From the NCBI GenBank assembly GCA_947044365.1, contig OX345641.1:4310460-4374459 (forward strand): a stretch of 64,000 nt of DNA, read 5' to 3'. The position numbers and the translations under genes are program-made. Under the pieces are notes generated by a model. The model was given only the letters and a program-made list of their open reading frames with translations. It ran no database searches and was not told where the DNA came from. Numbering within the stretch: position 1 is the first letter of the stretch; the number at the start of each line of letters is the position of its first letter. Positions 11,500 to 21,901 of the stretch are shown piece by piece. Source of the stretch: Petrosia ficiformis (Eukaryota; Porifera; Demospongiae; Haplosclerida; Petrosiidae).

Positions 11500-13293
11500 T
11501 TATCTATTGTAATGAAATAAATGCGTTAGTAATTCATCATCATCTTCTTCACTGTCATCATCTTCTTCGTCACTATTTTGTAGTAGTTCTCTCTCATACT
11601 GTTCCTCAATAATGGATTGTTCATTAACAATCTCATCTCTCTCACGATAATGATAGAATTTACAAACCAAAGAAAATGATACAATAGAAAGAAATATACT
11701 AAAACCTTTTACACCATGATATATATTCCAGGTAGTTTGCTCTGCTGTGTATTTCTCAGTAATATTAACTACAAGGTACTTGACAGAGAAAGTTGAATAC
11801 CAAATTCCAATTAATAATCCTTTCATTGTATATGGTGCTTGCGCACATATGAATTCCAGAACCGTCATGAAGACTAGTAAGTAAGCTAGTCCATGAAGTA
11901 ACTGCGGAAATATTAGCATAAGAAATAGGTTGTCATGTGTTGGAACTGAAGGGCACACATTTCCACATGTTCCATTGATCATTACTTTTGCATTTGCAAG
12001 CATGCATAAAGTTGCAGTGAAAGAATCATTCATCACAGTGAACCTGTATAGAGCATCAATATTACACTCAGAAATAGTTCCTATAAAGCCTGTTAATAAT
12101 AAACTTAAAAAAGGATGACATGCTTCAGCCATCAAGAACACAATTAGCCCAATTATAATTCTATTCAACAATGTTGGAATGTACCTATCGAAATAACTAG
12201 TCCTTACTAGGAGTTGATAAACTGGTATTCCAATCAATATGACAAGCAATGTCAGATGTTCTGGATTCATTACTAATAAAAGCATCGACCAAAATGTGGG
12301 ACATCCCAAATTATCCATCAAATAATTAGCTATTGAATATCCGTCTCCAGATAAGTGAATGCCAAATAAGGAAATAATGAGAACAACAAGACGTAGAAAA
12401 GTCTTAACATCTTCAACTTGTTCATTTGTAAAGGGTCCTCCATATTTGTGTTTACCTAAATCTATACGAGATGGATAATCATTCTCCCAGAATGTGAAAG
12501 CACTGCGATTAACTGGATACTTGTGTTTCCAAGTATATTTCAGAACAGCAACGATTGTCTTTGCAGAATTCTTTCGTGTTTTGTCAATATTCAGATGTTT
12601 TTGCAACTTCTGTGTAACAATTAGTCCGATGATCATTAGTAGAACTTGAAAAACAGATGGTAGTAGCAGTAGTTCACCAAAAATTACATTGTTCTGATAT
12701 TTACGTACTGGATCAAAAATTATTGTGCAATCTCTTATATATATCAGAACAGCAGAAAGAATGTAAAATATCACCAGCGGTCCCAAATTAAGACTCCAAT
12801 AATACCAGTGAATAAAGGAACCGAGTTCTTTTGATGAAGCTTCAAGCATTTGATCCATACCAAATTGAATAGCATTTGCTTCATACATTCCCATTCCTGC
12901 AATACCTCCAGTTAAAGATGTTACAAAAAAAAGCAATGAAACCAGCCGTTCAGTGTCAAACATTGCTTCTGGTTTTATTAGACTTAATATTGCTCCTGCA
13001 AGCATCACTACAGAACTTACCAGGACAAAAATTAAAGCACATTTCATCATTTGATAACGTGTTATGCAAACATCAGCAATCCACCCTAGTATAGGATACA
13101 GGAGAAAAGCTATACCTTGTGCAATATTCCAGATCATTACACCATATCTTGACATAGTGTTATGAATCCAATTATTAGTAGCAGTGATGGAAAAATGGAT
13201 TAGAACACATGTTATAAGAGTGACTCTGTATCCATAATTCTCATTGTGTTCCTGTGAAATCATTTTCCTCACTTGATGATACAAAAACTGCAA
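11500..13293 (-). CDS. POT/PTR2-like (SLC15-like) MFS transporter, up to 597 aa
   Basis: Third intronless paralogue. It has GWIADVCITRYQMMK after TM2, MGMYEANAIQFGMDQM with the FGxDQ signature, SFIHWYYWSLNLG, YPVNRSAFTFWENDYP, KYGGPFTNEQVEDVK, a long TM9-10 extracellular loop with INGTCGNVCPSVP, and EFICAQAPYTMKG. The C-terminal tail RERDEIVNEQSIIEE is followed by a strongly acidic run (DEEDDDSEEDDDE). Two starts are possible: the first ATG (13293), or the Met at residue 11 (start 13263), which begins MISQEHNEN and puts TM1 at the same distance from the N-terminus as in the paralogues. I slightly prefer the second. TM1 again lacks ExxER. It is head-to-tail with the 7677 gene, about 2 kb upstream of it. 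Confidence 0.85.
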   Translation of the reverse strand: MQFLYHQVRKMISQEHNENYGYRVTLITCVLIHFSITATNNWIHNTMSRYGVMIWNIAQGIAFLLYPILGWIADVCITRYQMMKCALIFVLVSSVVMLAGAILSLIKPEAMFDTERLVSLLFFVTSLTGGIAGMGMYEANAIQFGMDQMLEASSKELGSFIHWYYWSLNLGPLVIFYILSAVLIYIRDCTIIFDPVRKYQNNVIFGELLLLPSVFQVLLMIIGLIVTQKLQKHLNIDKTRKNSAKTIVAVLKYTWKHKYPVNRSAFTFWENDYPSRIDLGKHKYGGPFTNEQVEDVKTFLRLVVLIISLFGIHLSGDGYSIANYLMDNLGCPTFWSMLLLVMNPEHLTLLVILIGIPVYQLLVRTSYFDRYIPTLLNRIIIGLIVFLMAEACHPFLSLLLTGFIGTISECNIDALYRFTVMNDSFTATLCMLANAKVMINGTCGNVCPSVPTHDNLFLMLIFPQLLHGLAYLLVFMTVLEFICAQAPYTMKGLLIGIWYSTFSVKYLVVNITEKYTAEQTTWNIYHGVKGFSIFLSIVSFSLVCKFYHYRERDEIVNEQSIIEEQYERELLQNSDEEDDDSEEDDDELLTHLFHYNR

Positions 13294-14285
13294 ACTGAGC
13301 TTAAATCTTTAAAGCATTACATCTAATCTGTATTTTTGTATTTATATTTGTAAAGTTCAAAGTTTATCAGTAATTATGCACATTCCTTGCTTATTAATAA
13401 TTATAAGTGATAATCACAATAACTAATAAATGAGGCAGCTATTGAAACTTCCATCTCACGTAATTGTATGACTGATTATGATGAGTTACAAGCAAGTCAT
13501 CATGTCACAATTCTATTACTATAAACTCAGTCGAACTATATTTGGAAGTATAATAAATATATTGAAACTATTAGAAATTAATAACAATGAAATCGCATGT
13601 GTCTTTATTGTAATATATATAGTGTATGCATGCTGAAGTTCATCAGTTGTATTGCACTTTACGTACTATCATAACCTCATTTTCATTTTCACAGTAGATT
13701 ATTATCATACTGATTATGACAACAGCAAAATAAACAGAAGCAAAAACAGAGCTAAAGTAATCATAGTTAGGTTAAAATTCTTGTTACTTGCAAAAACATT
13801 TAATCATTTTCCCTTCTCAATTAAACACTACAACCTGAGATTTAATTTAAAACTTCTGGTTGATGAAGCTTTAAACTGTATTTGTTATTAAATTCTTAAC
13901 AGCAATGTTCAACAAAAGTGATGTATTTACTATAGTAGACTAGCTATCAGTACTGCTATAGCTTATATGTATTTACTAAAATAGTCATAGTTATAATAGT
14001 TCCATGTAATTAAATAAAATGTCAATACTTATTATAGTATCAAATGAAGCAATAAGGCTTTACATTGATACATTCATCATCATAATTGTATATACTTTCT
14101 TATGACTTTCATCGTACATGTAGACAAACAAAAAATGTTATTAATGGATATTATTAAGTTTTGTGTATAAATATTATTATTATTATTATTATTTAATAAG
14201 CTTAATAATATAAATATATATATAATTATTGCAAGAACAAAAAATAGTGATAATAATAAAAGTCAATTTGATTAAGGCATAACAT
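13294..14285. other. Intergenic 5' flank with one recurring-motif copy
   Basis: Contains a copy of the ~90-bp motif at 13630-13713, ending TTTTCACAGTAGATTATTATC, and no coding sequence that I recognise. 14170-14230 is TAT/TAA microsatellite. Confidence 0.45.
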
Positions 14286-14289
14286 TATT

Positions 14290-14475
14290 TGACATGAGTC
14301 CCAGTGCGGCTCCATCCAAACTCTTATTATTATTATTATTATTATTATACTCATTAGAACAATGATGATAATTATAAGTATAAGAAACTGGCATTTCTGA
14401 CGTATACATCTGGGATCGAACCTAGTACTCTTGGTGTGATAGCCCTAGGTGTACGCCACTTGGCTAAGATGTACA
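14290..14475 (-). repeat. tRNA-derived SINE-like element
   Basis: On the minus strand, starting near 14475, the sequence reads TTAGCCAAGTGGCG, matching the tRNA A box. About 40 bases later comes GGTTCGATCCC, matching the B box of the RNA polymerase III internal promoter. The tRNA cloverleaf is imperfect (weak T-stem and acceptor pairing), so it is not a functional tRNA. A tail with (TAA)n follows at 14328-14350, and then a short unique block with GGAGCCGCACTGGGAC. This layout (tRNA head, body, simple-repeat tail) is typical of a SINE. No second copy was recognised in the window. Confidence 0.55.
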
Positions 14476-14934
14476 TATTAAAATGGAGATGATATACAAA
14501 GAGAATAAAGACTGTGTGCAATGGAAAATTATTTATTTAGAGCTGTGTTATCTGTATAATCAATCACTACTCATGCATGCATGGTATTGTCATTGGTATT
14601 ATTTGCTCCCTGGTTGACAACATTCCCACCTTTGACAAACCAAAAGGTACACCTTCCATTATTTTACCCCCCAAAACCACATCATACACCCAATGTGAGC
14701 TTCTACACCCTTGTATACTACATCCCTGGTGTATATGTACACCCCATTTCTAACACTGTATATATGTATATATAGGTAACACTTATAAAATGACATATAT
14801 AGCTGTATATAATAATATTGATATATAATTATAATACATAGATAGTGTGTTTATGTATATAATTATATAATTGTATATTACAATACATTATTTATTATCC
14901 CATGTAGTATGCATGTGGCGGCCCATCTACTAGG

Positions 14935-15180
14935 TTTTTCATATCTCTATCAAATACATAGTAGATGGATGGATATATTGTAGAAGAAACTATCATGGTT
15001 TTAAGGGATTTTTATTGTCCGATCTATTGTTTTGTTTTTTTTTTTAGTTTGCAAAATCTATCATTATTGTGAGAGAAATGAGATTAATGAACAAACATTT
15101 CAGGAACACAGAACTATTACATTATACAGATCAAGAAGATGATGGCATATATGAATTAACACTAAAAATAATAATTATCA
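14935..15180 (+). pseudogene. Relic of transporter C-terminus
   Basis: The stretch CTATCAAATACATAGTAG..GATGGATATAT..., the TATCATGG..TTTAAGGG words and GAGAGAAATGAGATTAATGA correspond to the codons for the last TM and the RERDEIVNE tail of the intact genes. Stops and frameshifts interrupt it. A second diverged copy is at 24635-24870, within the same ancient duplication (14.9-17.2 kb versus 24.6-26.5 kb). Confidence 0.7.
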
Positions 15181-15337
15181 TCAGATAGTTGCAATACATT
15201 ATTGAGAGTTAAAAAAATGGACAAATAGACAGATAGGTAGATAGATGAATAGATGAATGTTTTTTGAGTTTTGAGTTTGAGTTTGAGTTTGAATGATATT
15301 AATAATGAAGGTATGTCTTCACAAGCACATATATAGG

Positions 15338-15484
15338 CATTGAAAGGAAATTTGCAAGCAAACTGCTGCTGTTTGATGATTATTCATTCATACATTTGTG
15401 TAGCAAATAATTTGTTACACAATTGTATGAAAGAATATAACTCATCTGTAGTTTGTTTTGAAAGCTTGCAAATTTCCTTTCAAA
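15338..15484. repeat. Hairpin with 20-bp arms
   Basis: TTGAAAGGAAATTTGCAAGC at 15338-15357 is repeated as its reverse complement at 15464-15483. Between them is a second, weaker inverted pair (CATACATTTGTGT / ACACAATTGTATG). A diverged copy without the perfect outer arms lies near 25010-25150. Confidence 0.65.
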
Positions 15485-15519
15485 GTTTATGATGATAATT
15501 ATTATTACCGTTATCATAA

Positions 15520-15571
15520 CAAGAATAAGAAAAAACATTTTCAATCAAATGAAAGAAGATGTAGGGATGTT
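15520..15571. repeat. Solo terminal repeat of the GTAGGGATG MITE family
   Basis: AACAAGAATAA..AAAAACATTTTCAAT..AATGAAAGAAGATGTAGGGATG is one arm of the MITE family that occurs complete at 49039-49271, 59712-59971 and 60443-60742. The other arm is missing here. Confidence 0.65.
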
Positions 15572-15918
15572 ATCTGCCAATATCTTCATTTACAATCCAA
15601 GGTAGTATCACATATTTACATTCATTTATCATAATTATACTGATAATATTTTATTTCTATGTCCATTAAATTGAAAATGTCTATGGTTACAAATAATTAC
15701 AATGTAACGAATTAAAGGTGAACTATCAAAACTTTCATCGCACCTAATTATATGTATGACTAGCTTGCTTATAACTATAAGATAATATATATAAAGATCT
15801 AGACAGCTAGCATATTAAAGTATTGTGAATATCCTAATTATACTTTCAAATAGTTCAACTGATCTCACAGTAATAAATTGTGTTATGTTCTTTTCTTTAC
15901 ATAATAATAATAATATTA

Positions 15919-16400
15919 GTTTTGCTGAAGCTTATCAGTGTGTGTTACACTTTATGCACTATCACAGACTTCATTTTCATTTTTACAGTTGGTTATTATC
16001 ATGCTAACAACAGCAAAGGAAACAGAGTTAAAGCTATCATATTATTATTATCATAAGTCAACATTCACTTCTAATTGCTCATATAGATTTTGGTAAACAC
16101 AAATATGGAGGAACTTTCACTATTGAATAAGTTGAAGAGATCAAATCTCTTTTAAGCCTATTATTTCTCATTACTCTTTTTTTGTGTGTTCATGATGGGT
16201 TTTCTAATTATAAAAAAATTGAATGTCTCACAACTTGGTTCATGATTTGATATTAATTAATCTAGATTGTATAGCATATTTTATGATTGATCATGTCAAT
16301 TCCTTATAAGGAGATGTTTTAAAAGGTAATTATATTCCAACAATGTTGATCAGAATTTATTCTTAATGACAGGAGCATGTTATTCTGCTGCAAATTGACA
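15919..16400 (+). pseudogene. Relic of transporter middle region, preceded by recurring motif
   Basis: After a copy of the ~90-bp motif (15919-16002), positions 16085-16190 match the codons for the conserved DLGKHKYGG..FTNEQVEDVKTLL segment and the next TM, with stops. Further on, AAATTGAATGTCTCAC resembles the NLGCPT codons, and TTATATTCCAACAATGTTGA resembles the later YIPTLLNRI segment of the 11500-13293 gene. Much of the intervening sequence is lost. Confidence 0.65.
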
Positions 16401-16949
16401 CTAACCAATTATGTGTTGAATTTCATTGTTGTCATCTCAATAAAATAAGTATATGCATGGTGATGAATATTATAATAATCTGTTATATTTATTACTATAC
16501 AACCACTATGTTGCATGAACTGCCTTATTCCTTCATTTAGTAAATTAAATCAAACAATCACAATTATGCATGATATCACATGATTATAATAGTATAAACT
16601 ATAGCAGTACTAATGTAAGAAATATAAGAAGTTTGTTTAACTTTGAAGTTTGTGAAAAATCATAATCACAAGTCAACCTAAGTTGCAGTGTAAAATTGTG
16701 AGAATTGTAAAAATACTATTTAAAGGTTTTTGTCCCAATCTGTATACATAAAAATGATTGAGATGCTTCTTTTATGTATGAATTTATAATTATCCCTGTA
16801 ATAATTAAGAATAATAAGAAATAGTCACACTATATTTAAGTAATTATTAAGATACTTCTAATTATATTCAACAAAACGCTTTAGGGTATGTTATTACACT
16901 AATTCTACAAGAAACATGTTCATATGACATGTATATATATGTGGTAAAA

Positions 16950-17025
16950 TATTTGCTGCAGTTTATCAGTTGTGTAACACTTTACTAACCCAGGTTTCAT
17001 TTTCATTCACAGTAGTGTGTTTTCA
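16950..17025 (+). repeat. Recurring ~90-bp motif (copy near 17 kb)
   Basis: Contains TTTGCTGCAGTTTATCAG, ACACTTTACTAACCCAGG and TTTCATTTTCATTCACAG. It is followed at about 17155-17175 by a GGGGGGTCTGTTAATGATTA word like the 3' edge of the minus-strand transporter genes, so it probably marks the position of a lost copy. Confidence 0.65.
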
Positions 17026-17343
17026 TAACTATAATAATTATTACACTATACAAAGAAAACAAACTTTCAGCTAAACTACAATGTACACAATGAGGATCTT
17101 AATTATTACAATTATGGTTAAAATTGATAAGCATATTGTAATAACATCTATTTGGGGGGTCTGTTAATGATTATTACACTCGCCGTGAAGTGTAGGCGGA
17201 AGGATATGGCAATCATATAGTTTCTTAAAACTACAAACCGACTTATCCTAGTCAGTGAATATTATAATTGAGGCAAAGTATGGTAGCATTCCACTCCATG
17301 CCTTCATTGATGCTCAGATCATTTTATTTTATTAGTTAATTAT

Positions 17344-17755
17344 CATCATGATATTGTTCATTGCTGTTTTCATCTGAAGTATTCTCTCTTTCTCAAACTA
17401 ACATTATAGCACCATCAGATCATGTGATTTCTTGTCTGTGCAATCGTAATATATCAAGACAAGTGCTTAATCAATACATGCACCTGTTCATCCACATAGT
17501 AAATACTCAGAGATTTCAGTAAAATTCTATAATTATATTTCATCACTTTAGTGGCTCTACTACATTCTCTTTTGTTGCTTATGGTATCCAAGGCATGAAC
17601 TTAGAAGTGTATTGTGAAATTGGGGATAAAAGTTATTGTCATTATTACTCATACTTCTTGACAATTCAGTGTACATGTGGTCTCTACAAATAACTATTTC
17701 AGAGTATGATAAGACATGTGATGTAATTGTGTCTAATGTATTGCATATATATTCT
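17344..17755 (+). pseudogene. Relic of the two-exon secreted-protein gene family
   Basis: ATGATATTGTTCATTGCTG at 17348 resembles the signal-peptide start of the intact genes at 54556 and 62638. Further on, CACTTTAGTGGCTCTACT and TTATGGTATCCAAGGC match exon-2 codons (HFSGST and YGFAIQG). Positions 17619-17750 resemble the 3' flank of the 54.6-kb gene (TTGGGGAT.., ACTTCTTG.CAATTCAGT..). Large parts of exon 2 are missing and no ORF remains. Confidence 0.65.
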
Positions 17756-17953
17756 ATACCGTGTTACGCATACATCAGTAATCAATCCAAGTATAGGATA
17801 CATGAGAAAAGTAAATCCTTGTGAAGCATTCCAGAAAGTGACATCAACACACTTTGATACATGGTAGATCCAATTATTTATAATCACAATAAAGAAACTG
17901 ATCAGGAAGCATGTTGTTAGAGTCAAACCAGAACAATGATTAACTTTTTCCAC
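17756..17953 (-). pseudogene. N-terminal fragment of a POT-like transporter
   Basis: The minus-strand ORF starts MEKVNHCSGLTLTTCFLISF and keeps TM1, TM2 and LGLITDVCVTRYR without interruption (about 62 residues). Similarity then stops abruptly where the secreted-gene relic begins. The rest of the transporter is absent. It may still be transcribed, but it cannot make a full carrier. Confidence 0.7.
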
Positions 17954-18079
17954 TTCACTTAATTTTGCCTGGAAGCATATATATTATTATTATTACATGT
18001 CCTAGACTACTGTTGGTAATATTATTATCCCTTAACATTCACTTTGATAATCTGCAAACTTAATGATTTCATGCAGGTA

Positions 18080-18260
18080 CTAAAATCACTTTCCAGCTAA
18101 AGTATAAAACCAAAACACAAAAAAGATATAATTATACTTATGTGTAGGGTTTTTCATTAATATAATTTTTGCTAAGCTAGCTACCATCCCAATTTTGTTT
18201 TCGGTTTTGATATCCATATATGTTCCTTTCATTTTTATGGCCATTATGCGTTGTATACGA
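18080..18260. repeat. Degraded MITE related to the GTAGGG hairpin family
   Basis: Words such as AAAACCAAAACACAAAA, CTTATGTGTAGGG, CTACCATCCCAATTTTG and TTCCTTTCATTTTTATGG resemble the better preserved elements at 46785-46975 and 59712-59971. Confidence 0.4.
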
Positions 18261-18345
18261 AGTTGCGTCATTCCTGGGGGTCTAGCTCGGTCAATTAATG
18301 GGCGTGGCGCATAATAGAACGCGCGCTCGGCTGCTTGTAGCTTAC
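18245..18345. repeat. Short shared block, also at 62103-62255
   Basis: ATGCGTTGTATACGAAGTT, GGTCAATTAATGGGCGTGGC and AGAACGCGCG recur at 62103-62200. The block is distinctly GC-richer than its surroundings. It could be a duplicated promoter or the end of a mobile element. Confidence 0.6.
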
Positions 18346-18499
18346 ATAGAATTAGAAATAGACACTAGAATAATACTATATATAGCGCACTCTCTGATGC
18401 AGTGGAATTACTCTTATTATCTACTTCATCTGCATGAATAAAAATAATTATAAAAACAAGTGTTCTATAAATGTTTTTATATTCTTGTTATTTCCAGAT

Positions 18500-20960
18500 T
18501 TATACGAAATAAAAGAAAAAAACATTAATCATAATGTAATTTTAACAGTCTTTTGGCAAGAAAAAACACTTATGCTGAAACATATTATGTAATGTACACT
18601 TTAAATATTCTATTAAATAAATTTTTAAAAAGCATGCGATGTATATTAAATTTAAACTTCAGTATAATCCTTCAAAACATACTTTAAATTGAATATGATG
18701 CTATAGGATTGAATTATTGCATATCATAATTATAATTATTGCAATGTATGACATTATTCATGAAAAGCTAACCACTTATAGAACGCAAATAACTCTGTAC
18801 TGCAAAAGAAGACGTCTTTCATCCTGCTCGATAGTGGCAGTGTCCCTGTCGAAGCAACTAGATCTATATAGCTATAAGAAACCCTTCACACATGATATAA
18901 CATTATAACTTTGTACTATGTATATATAGGGAGCTCACATTATTTATACTGCAATGCTTATATACATATGTATAGAAGAGGAAAGATATAACAAATTGTT
19001 TGAAACAACAAACAATTTTTTTACAATGTGTTCTTTCACAGTTTCACTATAATGTGTATATATAATTATTATACAATTAATCATTATCTCTGTTGCAATC
19101 AAAAATCAGTCCAACATGCATACAGTTCTATTGTAGAACTTCATAAATTGAATAATCCTGTCAACGAAAAAGGACTTTAAAAATCATTTTCAAAACTTTT
19201 AAAATCATCTGAAAAGGATTCACCAATTGTACTGGAGTATAAACTATTTTCTCGTCTGCAAGCCATAGAGGAAATAGTGTTTACTCAAACGATTACCACT
19301 ATTTCCTCTATGGCTTGCAGACGAGAAAATAGTTTATACTCCAGTACAATTGATGAATCCTTTTCAGATGATTTTAAAAGTTTTGAAAATGATTTTTAAA
19401 GTCCTTTTTCGTTGACAGGATTATTCAATTTATGAAGTTCTACAATAGAACTGTATGCATGTTGGACTGATTTTTGATTGCAACAGAGATAATGATTAAT
19501 TGTATAATAATTATATATACACATTATAGTGAAACTGTGAAAGAACACATTGTAAAAAAATTGTTTGTTGTTTCAAACAATTTGTTATATCTTTCCTCTT
19601 CTATACATATGTATATAAGCATTGCAGTATAAATAATGTGAGCTCCCTATATATACATAGTACAAAGTTATAATGTTATATCATGTGTGAAGGGTTTCTT
19701 ATAGCTAGATCTAGTTGCTTCGACAGGGACACTGCCACTATCGAGCAGGATGAAAGACGTCTTCTTTTGCAGTACAGAGTTATTTACTGTTACTGTCAAG
19801 CAGTTTTAATTGCTTATTTGATGTTTATAATTATAAACAGAATATGAAACTTGTAATATTCAATCAAATTGTTTAAAATAACAAATCAGTTTATACAGTG
19901 TGCAGTTGATAGTACAACAGTTATCTATGTTTTAACAACAGTGCTAATATTGCTTGTACTTAACTTTGTATATATACCTTCGAAACATTTTTAATTTACA
20001 ACAAACATGCAGAAAGTGTATACTGGTAATAGTCTGGCCCACTGACAGGGGGAGGGGGGGAGGGGTAGTCTTGTTGGAATCATTGGCACAACTTCATGAA
20101 TAGTTTGGAATAATAGCATTTCACTAAAATTATAATTATTTGAAGATTCATAATTATTTATAATAACTTAATTTATTACAAGTTAAATAATTTATTATAC
20201 TTAAAATAGCCTCTGCACGCAGGCTTACTGATTATAATTAATTTCAAGCCACATCTATTTCATCATTATTTCAGTAATAACAGGTTATGCAATCCATCTA
20301 CTTATAGAATATGAAAAGCTGTGCAATATGTAATATATATTTCAAATCATCATATCAAATCCTGTCAAAGTACAATGAATCTATTATCTTTATGATGGAG
20401 CAGTGTATTAAAACACATGACTCAGTGTCTATAATGCTCATTGTAGTCTCGTGAAATCATTTCCCGGTCACTGTCCCAAAGCTTCCCTTGATTATGTTGT
20501 AAATAGTGCAAGAAACAAGTTCATATGACATATCCGTGTGGTACCACATTTGCTGCCGTTTATCAGTTGTGTAATACTTATACTAACACAGGTTTCATTT
20601 TCATTCAATGTATAGTTTGTTTTGATATAATATTATATTAATGAAAACATAACCTTTCAACAAAAACTATAATGCATACAGCGAAAATAAATGGATTTTG
20701 ATTCTGTTAAAGTTGATAAGCATGCAATAACATTCACTTCTTTAAATTGAATCAGGGCCTGTTAATATTTTGATTGTAATTATACGTAATTGTGTTACTT
20801 CATCTTCTTCACTCTCTTTCTCTTCTTCTTCTTCTTGTTCTCTATTGTGTAGTAGTTCTCTTTCATATTGTTTCTCAATGATGGCTTGTTCATTAACAAT
20901 CTCATTTCTCTCACAATAATGATAAAATTTACATACCAAAGAAAATGATACAATAGAAAG
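18500..20960. repeat. Segmental duplication partner of 5780-7870
   Basis: Collinear with 5780-7870, apart from the extra inverted arm at 18789-19279 and small indels (for example, the 6745-6830 block is shortened near 19930). The copy ends in the truncated transporter tail at 20742. Confidence 0.8.
18789..19787. repeat. Near-perfect palindrome, two ~490-bp arms, 17-bp spacer
   Basis: Left arm about 18789-19279, right arm about 19297-19787, with a short spacer 19280-19296. The arms are almost identical as reverse complements. AACTCTGTACTGCAAAAGAA opens the left arm and its complement closes the right arm near 19785, while ..CTCTATGGCTTGCAGACG.. lies next to the centre. Only the right arm has a counterpart in the paralogous 5.8-7.9 kb region, so the left arm is the added, inverted copy. 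Confidence 0.85.
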
Positions 20961-20998
20961 GAATATACCAAAACCTTTTACACCATGATATACAAGCA
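20742..20998 (-). pseudogene. C-terminal fragment of a POT-like transporter
   Basis: The minus-strand frame encodes YHGVKGFGIFLSIVSFSLVC (the last TM), then CERNEIVNEQAIIEKQYER and a Glu-rich tail. It matches the end of the 7677-9416 product closely. Upstream coding sequence is cut at about 20999, where a hairpin MITE follows, so only some 80 residues are left. The 3' flank is shared with the 7.5-kb region, so this is the broken end of a segmental duplication. Confidence 0.8.
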
Positions 20999-21016
20999 TA
21001 ATAAAAAACATTTTAA

Positions 21017-21245
21017 AAAATGATAGAGCATGTAGGGATATATATCAAAACCAAAGAAGCATGGGAAAAAGATGGCTTTGGCAAAAAAATGAAATACCAC
21101 TTCCACATAACAACTGTACATAAGTATCGCTTCTTTGTGTATTGCCTTTACTCTAGCTATATATACTTATGCAGGATTGTTATGTGGAAGTGGTATTTAA
21201 TTTTGTTGCCAAAGCCATCTTGTTCCTATACTTTTAGGGTTTTGA
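21017..21245. repeat. Hairpin MITE adjoining the transporter fragment
   Basis: GATGGCTTTGGCAAAAAAAT and the following ACCACTTCCACATAACAA (21070-21115) are inverted at 21178-21222 (TTGTTATGTGGAAGTGGT, then TTGCCAAAGCCATC). Outer ends ATATCAAAACC and GGGTTTTGAT also pair. The 109-codon ORF that crosses it is just hairpin sequence. Confidence 0.75.
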
Positions 21246-21258
21246 TGACTGCTCAGGT

Positions 21259-21504
21259 TCAGTCTGATGTGAACGCATTGCTTGTGATGTCTGGTTCTAC
21301 CAATGACTGTGAGTATAAATCCTCTGAGGCTATAAAACACAAGCTGTAACTACTACACAACTGTTTGAGTTCATCCCAGTCCTCGCTCCAATCGTTAACT
21401 TCTAGTCCTTTCAGATAGTCTTCTTCTCTCCAAGCCGTGCTTTCATCACCTTCATCCCAGTTCTCTATATCTTCTAGTCCTTCCATATAATCTTCTTCCT
21501 CCAT
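21259..21504 (-). CDS. Possible small acidic protein or exon with internal repeat, 81 aa
   Basis: An ORF of 81 codons begins MEEEDYMEGLEDIENWDE and contains two related units (EEDYMEGLE and EEDYLKGLE, each followed by a Trp/Asp/Glu-rich stretch such as DWSEDWDEL). It is strongly acidic, with no signal peptide or TM. The frame stays open upstream to about 21550, so it may be an exon rather than a whole gene. No homologue is recognised. The internal repetition and composition make it more credible than the other short ORFs, but expression is unproven. Confidence 0.3.
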   Translation of the reverse strand: MEEEDYMEGLEDIENWDEGDESTAWREEDYLKGLEVNDWSEDWDELKQLCSSYSLCFIASEDLYSQSLVEPDITSNAFTSD

Positions 21505-21614
21505 TTCCAGCAGACTCTTATTCTGTGGTGATTGTCTTGTTGCTTTGACAACAGTGACACCATAGTAATTTTATTATAATTATTTTTGTGGCTCTAGCAT
21601 GGTATAAATCAGCT

Positions 21615-21733
21615 ATCTCCCTGTCTGGAGTTAGTTATGGGCGTATACAGAGATAATAGGTCTCGGGCTATGCCTTCGACCTATTATCTCGGAGGCAGTA
21701 TATGCCCATAACATACCTCTAGACAGGAAGATA
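21615..21733. repeat. Hairpin repeat, family also at 53993-54119
   Basis: The left arm (ATCTCCCTGTCTGGAG, TTATGGGCGTATAC, AGATAATAGGTC) is mirrored by the right arm (GACCTATTATCTC, GTATATGCCCATAA, CTCTAGACAGG). A diverged copy at 53993-54119 shares both arms and the loop. It lies in the 5' flank of the 21902 transporter gene, about 170 bp upstream of its start. Confidence 0.8.
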
Positions 21734-21901
21734 TCCATTACTTAAATCTACTTTCAATGTTATTGAAATTTACTTTCAATGTCATTGTTATAGAAAAATA
21801 ATTATGTAACACAAACATAATATGTATTATACATCCTACGAAAAGCAGTGGCCCTGCCGGACAATATATCCTTTCAAGTATTATTCAGAAGAGTGATCAA
21901 A

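Noticed and set aside
14405..14475. Functional tRNA gene
   Set aside because: A and B boxes match, but acceptor and T stems do not pair well, and a SINE-like tail follows.
14581..14775. 64-codon ORF
   Set aside because: Low-complexity AT-rich tail and no features beyond a hydrophobic stretch; no paralogue.
21020..21349. 109-codon plus-strand ORF (and copy at 28640)
   Set aside because: It crosses a hairpin MITE and then runs antisense to the acidic ORF; no protein features.
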